Source: CBFGTV01 sp965652145 (GTDB taxonomy: Bacteria > Bacillota > Clostridia > Peptostreptococcales > Natronincolaceae). From it: a stretch of DNA of 13,226 nucleotides. The translations under genes were made by a program, and so were the position numbers. Location of the stretch: contig CBFGTV010000087.1 of the NCBI GenBank assembly GCA_965652145.1, positions 1 to 13,226 on the forward strand. The letters run 5' to 3'. The notes beneath the pieces were generated by a model, which ran no database searches, was not told the DNA's origin, and saw nothing but the letters and a program-made list of their open reading frames with translations. Positions 12,147 through 13,226 of the stretch are shown here, piece after piece (the stretch's first letter is position 1; every line of letters begins with the position of its first letter).

Positions 12147-12224
12147 CCTATATGATGGCTTTGTCATATAGGTGTTTAATTTAGGCTGTAAATGAAGGAT
12201 GTTGATTTGCAGCCTTTTGTATTT
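12147..12224 (+). terminator. dhaKLM terminator region, two hairpins
   Basis: The first stem is CCTATATGA (12147-12155) with TCATATAGG (12164-12172), loop TGGCTTTG. The second is GGCTGTAAAT (12184-12193) with ATTTGCAGCC (12205-12214), one GU pair, followed by TTTTGTATTT. The second has the better T-tract and is the likely end of the dha transcript. Confidence 0.65.
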
Positions 12225-12330
12225 GTGGTGAAACTATTAGAAAATAACCTGAAATTAATTACATTATATTCATTTAAAAGGCGAAATTTCTTTGAAGTAA
12301 ATTATCCAAGGGTAAGGAGGCAGCTGGAAC

Positions 12331-12786
12331 ATGGCAAATATTCGCAGGGCTAAGAAGGATGAAAAGGCAGTATTAACTAGGATAGCCATTGAATCAGAAG
12401 CCTATTGGGGGTATGATAAAGAATTTATGACAAAATTTGAAGCCATCTATGCTGTAACTGATCAGATAATCAGCGACAATGCCACCTATATCATTGAGGA
12501 TCGTGGAATTATAGGCTTCTATAGTGTTCAGCTTAATAGAAATGAAGCAATGCTGGAATATTTCTATATAAGGCCTACATTTATAGGAAAGGGCTATGGA
12601 AGGAAGCTGTGGAAGCATCTGGTTTCAAACTGCATCAATGCTGAAGCAAAGACCATTGAAATTATAACAAGCCCTCAGGCTAAAGACTTTTATATAAAAA
12701 TGGGGGCCTTACAGGTTGGTCATGTCGTATCCCTAGTTCAAAAGGAGCGGCAAATACCAAAATTGATCTATACTATTTTCAAATAA
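12331..12786 (+). CDS. GNAT-family N-acetyltransferase
   Basis: The product has 151 residues, a single acetyl-CoA-binding GNAT domain; the substrate is unknown. It begins MANIRRAKKDEKAVLTRIAI (typical start strand and helix). Residues 60-68 (IIGFYSVQL) form beta 4, and 73-96 carry the CoA loop RPTFIGKGYGRKLW with G86, G88 and G90. AKDFYIKMGALQVGHV at about 116-131 is the usual FY..MGF element. A following VSLVQKERQIPKLIY closes the domain in place of the more common terminal strand. AAGGAGG lies about 11 bases before the ATG. It stands alone after dhaM and before the mannitol PTS gene. Confidence 0.92.
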   Translation: MANIRRAKKDEKAVLTRIAIESEAYWGYDKEFMTKFEAIYAVTDQIISDNATYIIEDRGIIGFYSVQLNRNEAMLEYFYIRPTFIGKGYGRKLWKHLVSNCINAEAKTIEIITSPQAKDFYIKMGALQVGHVVSLVQKERQIPKLIYTIFK

Positions 12787-12981
12787 CATGCTACTAAGTA
12801 AGCATCTTATCGATAAAAAAGGCAAGACCTCTGCCACGATGGGATGCTCTTATTATTTTTCCGAAGGGCGATTTACCTATAGATAGAAATCGTTTTCCAA
12901 AAAATAGGCGTGCAATCCCAGTATATAACAGCTATTTAGATTTGTCACTATTACTTATCGACTTATACTCATATCTTCGGC

Positions 12982-13010
12982 TTGTATAGCAAGGTATACT
13001 AACATATAAT
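12982..13010 (+). promoter_or_regulatory. mtlA promoter TTGTAT-17-TATAAT
   Basis: TTGTAT (12982-12987), a 17-bp spacer and a perfect TATAAT (13005-13010), with the transcript start near 13017. The mtlA start is at 13091, leaving a 74-base leader with a strong palindrome in it. Confidence 0.65.
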
Positions 13011-13030
13011 TAATATTGAGAATATTTAAA

Positions 13031-13048
13031 ACATTTCTGCAGAAATGT
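13031..13048. promoter_or_regulatory. 18-bp perfect palindrome in the mtlA leader
   Basis: ACATTTCTGCAGAAATGT is a perfect palindrome 14 bases after the predicted transcript start. It could be a repressor operator or a leader hairpin. It does not match the catabolite cre consensus. Confidence 0.5.
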
Positions 13049-13090
13049 CAGTATTTAATCATGTCATAATTAAATAAGGGGGTTATCTGC

Positions 13091-13226
13091 ATGTCAAATC
13101 TTAGTGCAAGCACGTCGATTGGATCACAAAATAATACCCAACAGAAAATACAGAAATTCGGCAGATTTTTAAGCGGAATGGTTATGCCCAATATCGGAGC
13201 CTTCATCGCCTGGGGAATTATCACCG
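13091..13226 (+). CDS. mtlA: PTS mannitol-specific EIICB, N-terminal part (cut by window end)
   Basis: The first 45 residues of the mannitol transporter, which imports mannitol and phosphorylates it to mannitol-1-phosphate at the membrane. KIQKFGRFLSGMVMPNIGAF at about 19-38, then IAWGIIT, is the near-invariant start of the MtlA membrane domain. The first 18 residues (MSNLSASTSIGSQNN...) are a variable leader. AAGGGGG lies 8-9 bases before the ATG. The gene runs off the window. Its promoter and an 18-bp palindrome are just upstream. It forms a polyol/PTS neighbourhood with dhaKLM. Confidence 0.92.
   Translation, partial: MSNLSASTSIGSQNNTQQKIQKFGRFLSGMVMPNIGAFIAWGIIT

Larger units (their letters stand above)
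12787..13090 (+). other. Intergenic region before mtlA
   Basis: No gene is seen. After the GNAT stop, an imperfect stem-loop with AGCATC (about 12800) against GATGCT (about 12843) and a T-rich tail (CTTATTATTTTT) may be its terminator, but weakly. The promoter and palindrome for mtlA are listed separately. I found no match to a riboswitch consensus I know. Confidence 0.4.

Noticed and set aside
12787..12870. Structured-looking stretch with GGCAAGACCTCTGCC, considered as a c-di-GMP or preQ1 riboswitch.
   Set aside because: The conserved core of either class is absent, and it follows the end of a gene, so a weak terminator is more likely.

Overview
The window looks like a low-GC, Gram-positive clostridial chromosome. 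Shine-Dalgarno sequences are strong (AGGAGG-like), the genes are AT-rich, the CRISPR repeat is of the clostridial type I-B style, and a dihydroxyacetone kinase operon of the PTS-coupled DhaKLM form sits behind a sigma-54 promoter. Codon use and content would suit an Alkaliphilus-like member of the Clostridia, but the genus is a guess.

Layout. 1-1725 is the end of glmS (glucosamine-6-phosphate synthase). It is followed by a long hairpin (1839-1894), a leader with a good promoter, and an orphan CRISPR array of 7 identical 30-bp repeats and 6 spacers (2021-2454), with no cas genes in view. Next is a PsiE-like membrane protein (2648-3286). From 3287 to about 7790 lies an accessory, decaying stretch. 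It holds an HD-GYP pseudogene, an anchored hypothetical protein, a phage-type holin and a 139-aa unknown on the minus strand, a 58-residue gene behind a LexA-box promoter, and a ribbon-helix-helix (RHH) regulator. It also holds a previously unlisted 31-residue toxin gene with a convergent antisense RNA, and a frameshifted nuclease-like relic. The right part is core metabolism: an anchored extracytoplasmic protein of unknown function, two GNAT acetyltransferases, dhaK-dhaL-dhaM and the start of mtlA (mannitol PTS EIICB).

Most notable. (1) At 6481-6746 there is a complete type I toxin-antitoxin module built like Fst/par: promoter, ribosome binding site, a 31-aa one-helix hydrophobic peptide, a bidirectional terminator, and a convergent promoter (TTGCAC-17-TATACT) for a roughly 70-nt antisense RNA. 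A 15-nt direct repeat lets that RNA pair with the toxin start codon region. (2) The 4734-6342 block shares an operator-like palindrome (AGTGATATCACT and near copies) at three promoters, one of them that of the RHH regulator. A perfect GAAC-N4-GTTC LexA box lies between the -35 and -10 of the small gene next to the holin. This looks like an SOS-linked, locally repressed lysis or bacteriocin-type module. (3) CRISPR spacer 2 translates to the signature of the same holin family as the resident holin, but it is too different in DNA to target the resident copy.

How the genes work together. DhaK, DhaL and DhaM phosphorylate dihydroxyacetone using PEP-derived phosphate from the PTS. With mtlA next door, the right end is a sugar/polyol PTS neighbourhood. 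The left and right parts are ordinary chromosome. The middle is an accessory insertion region with several broken genes.
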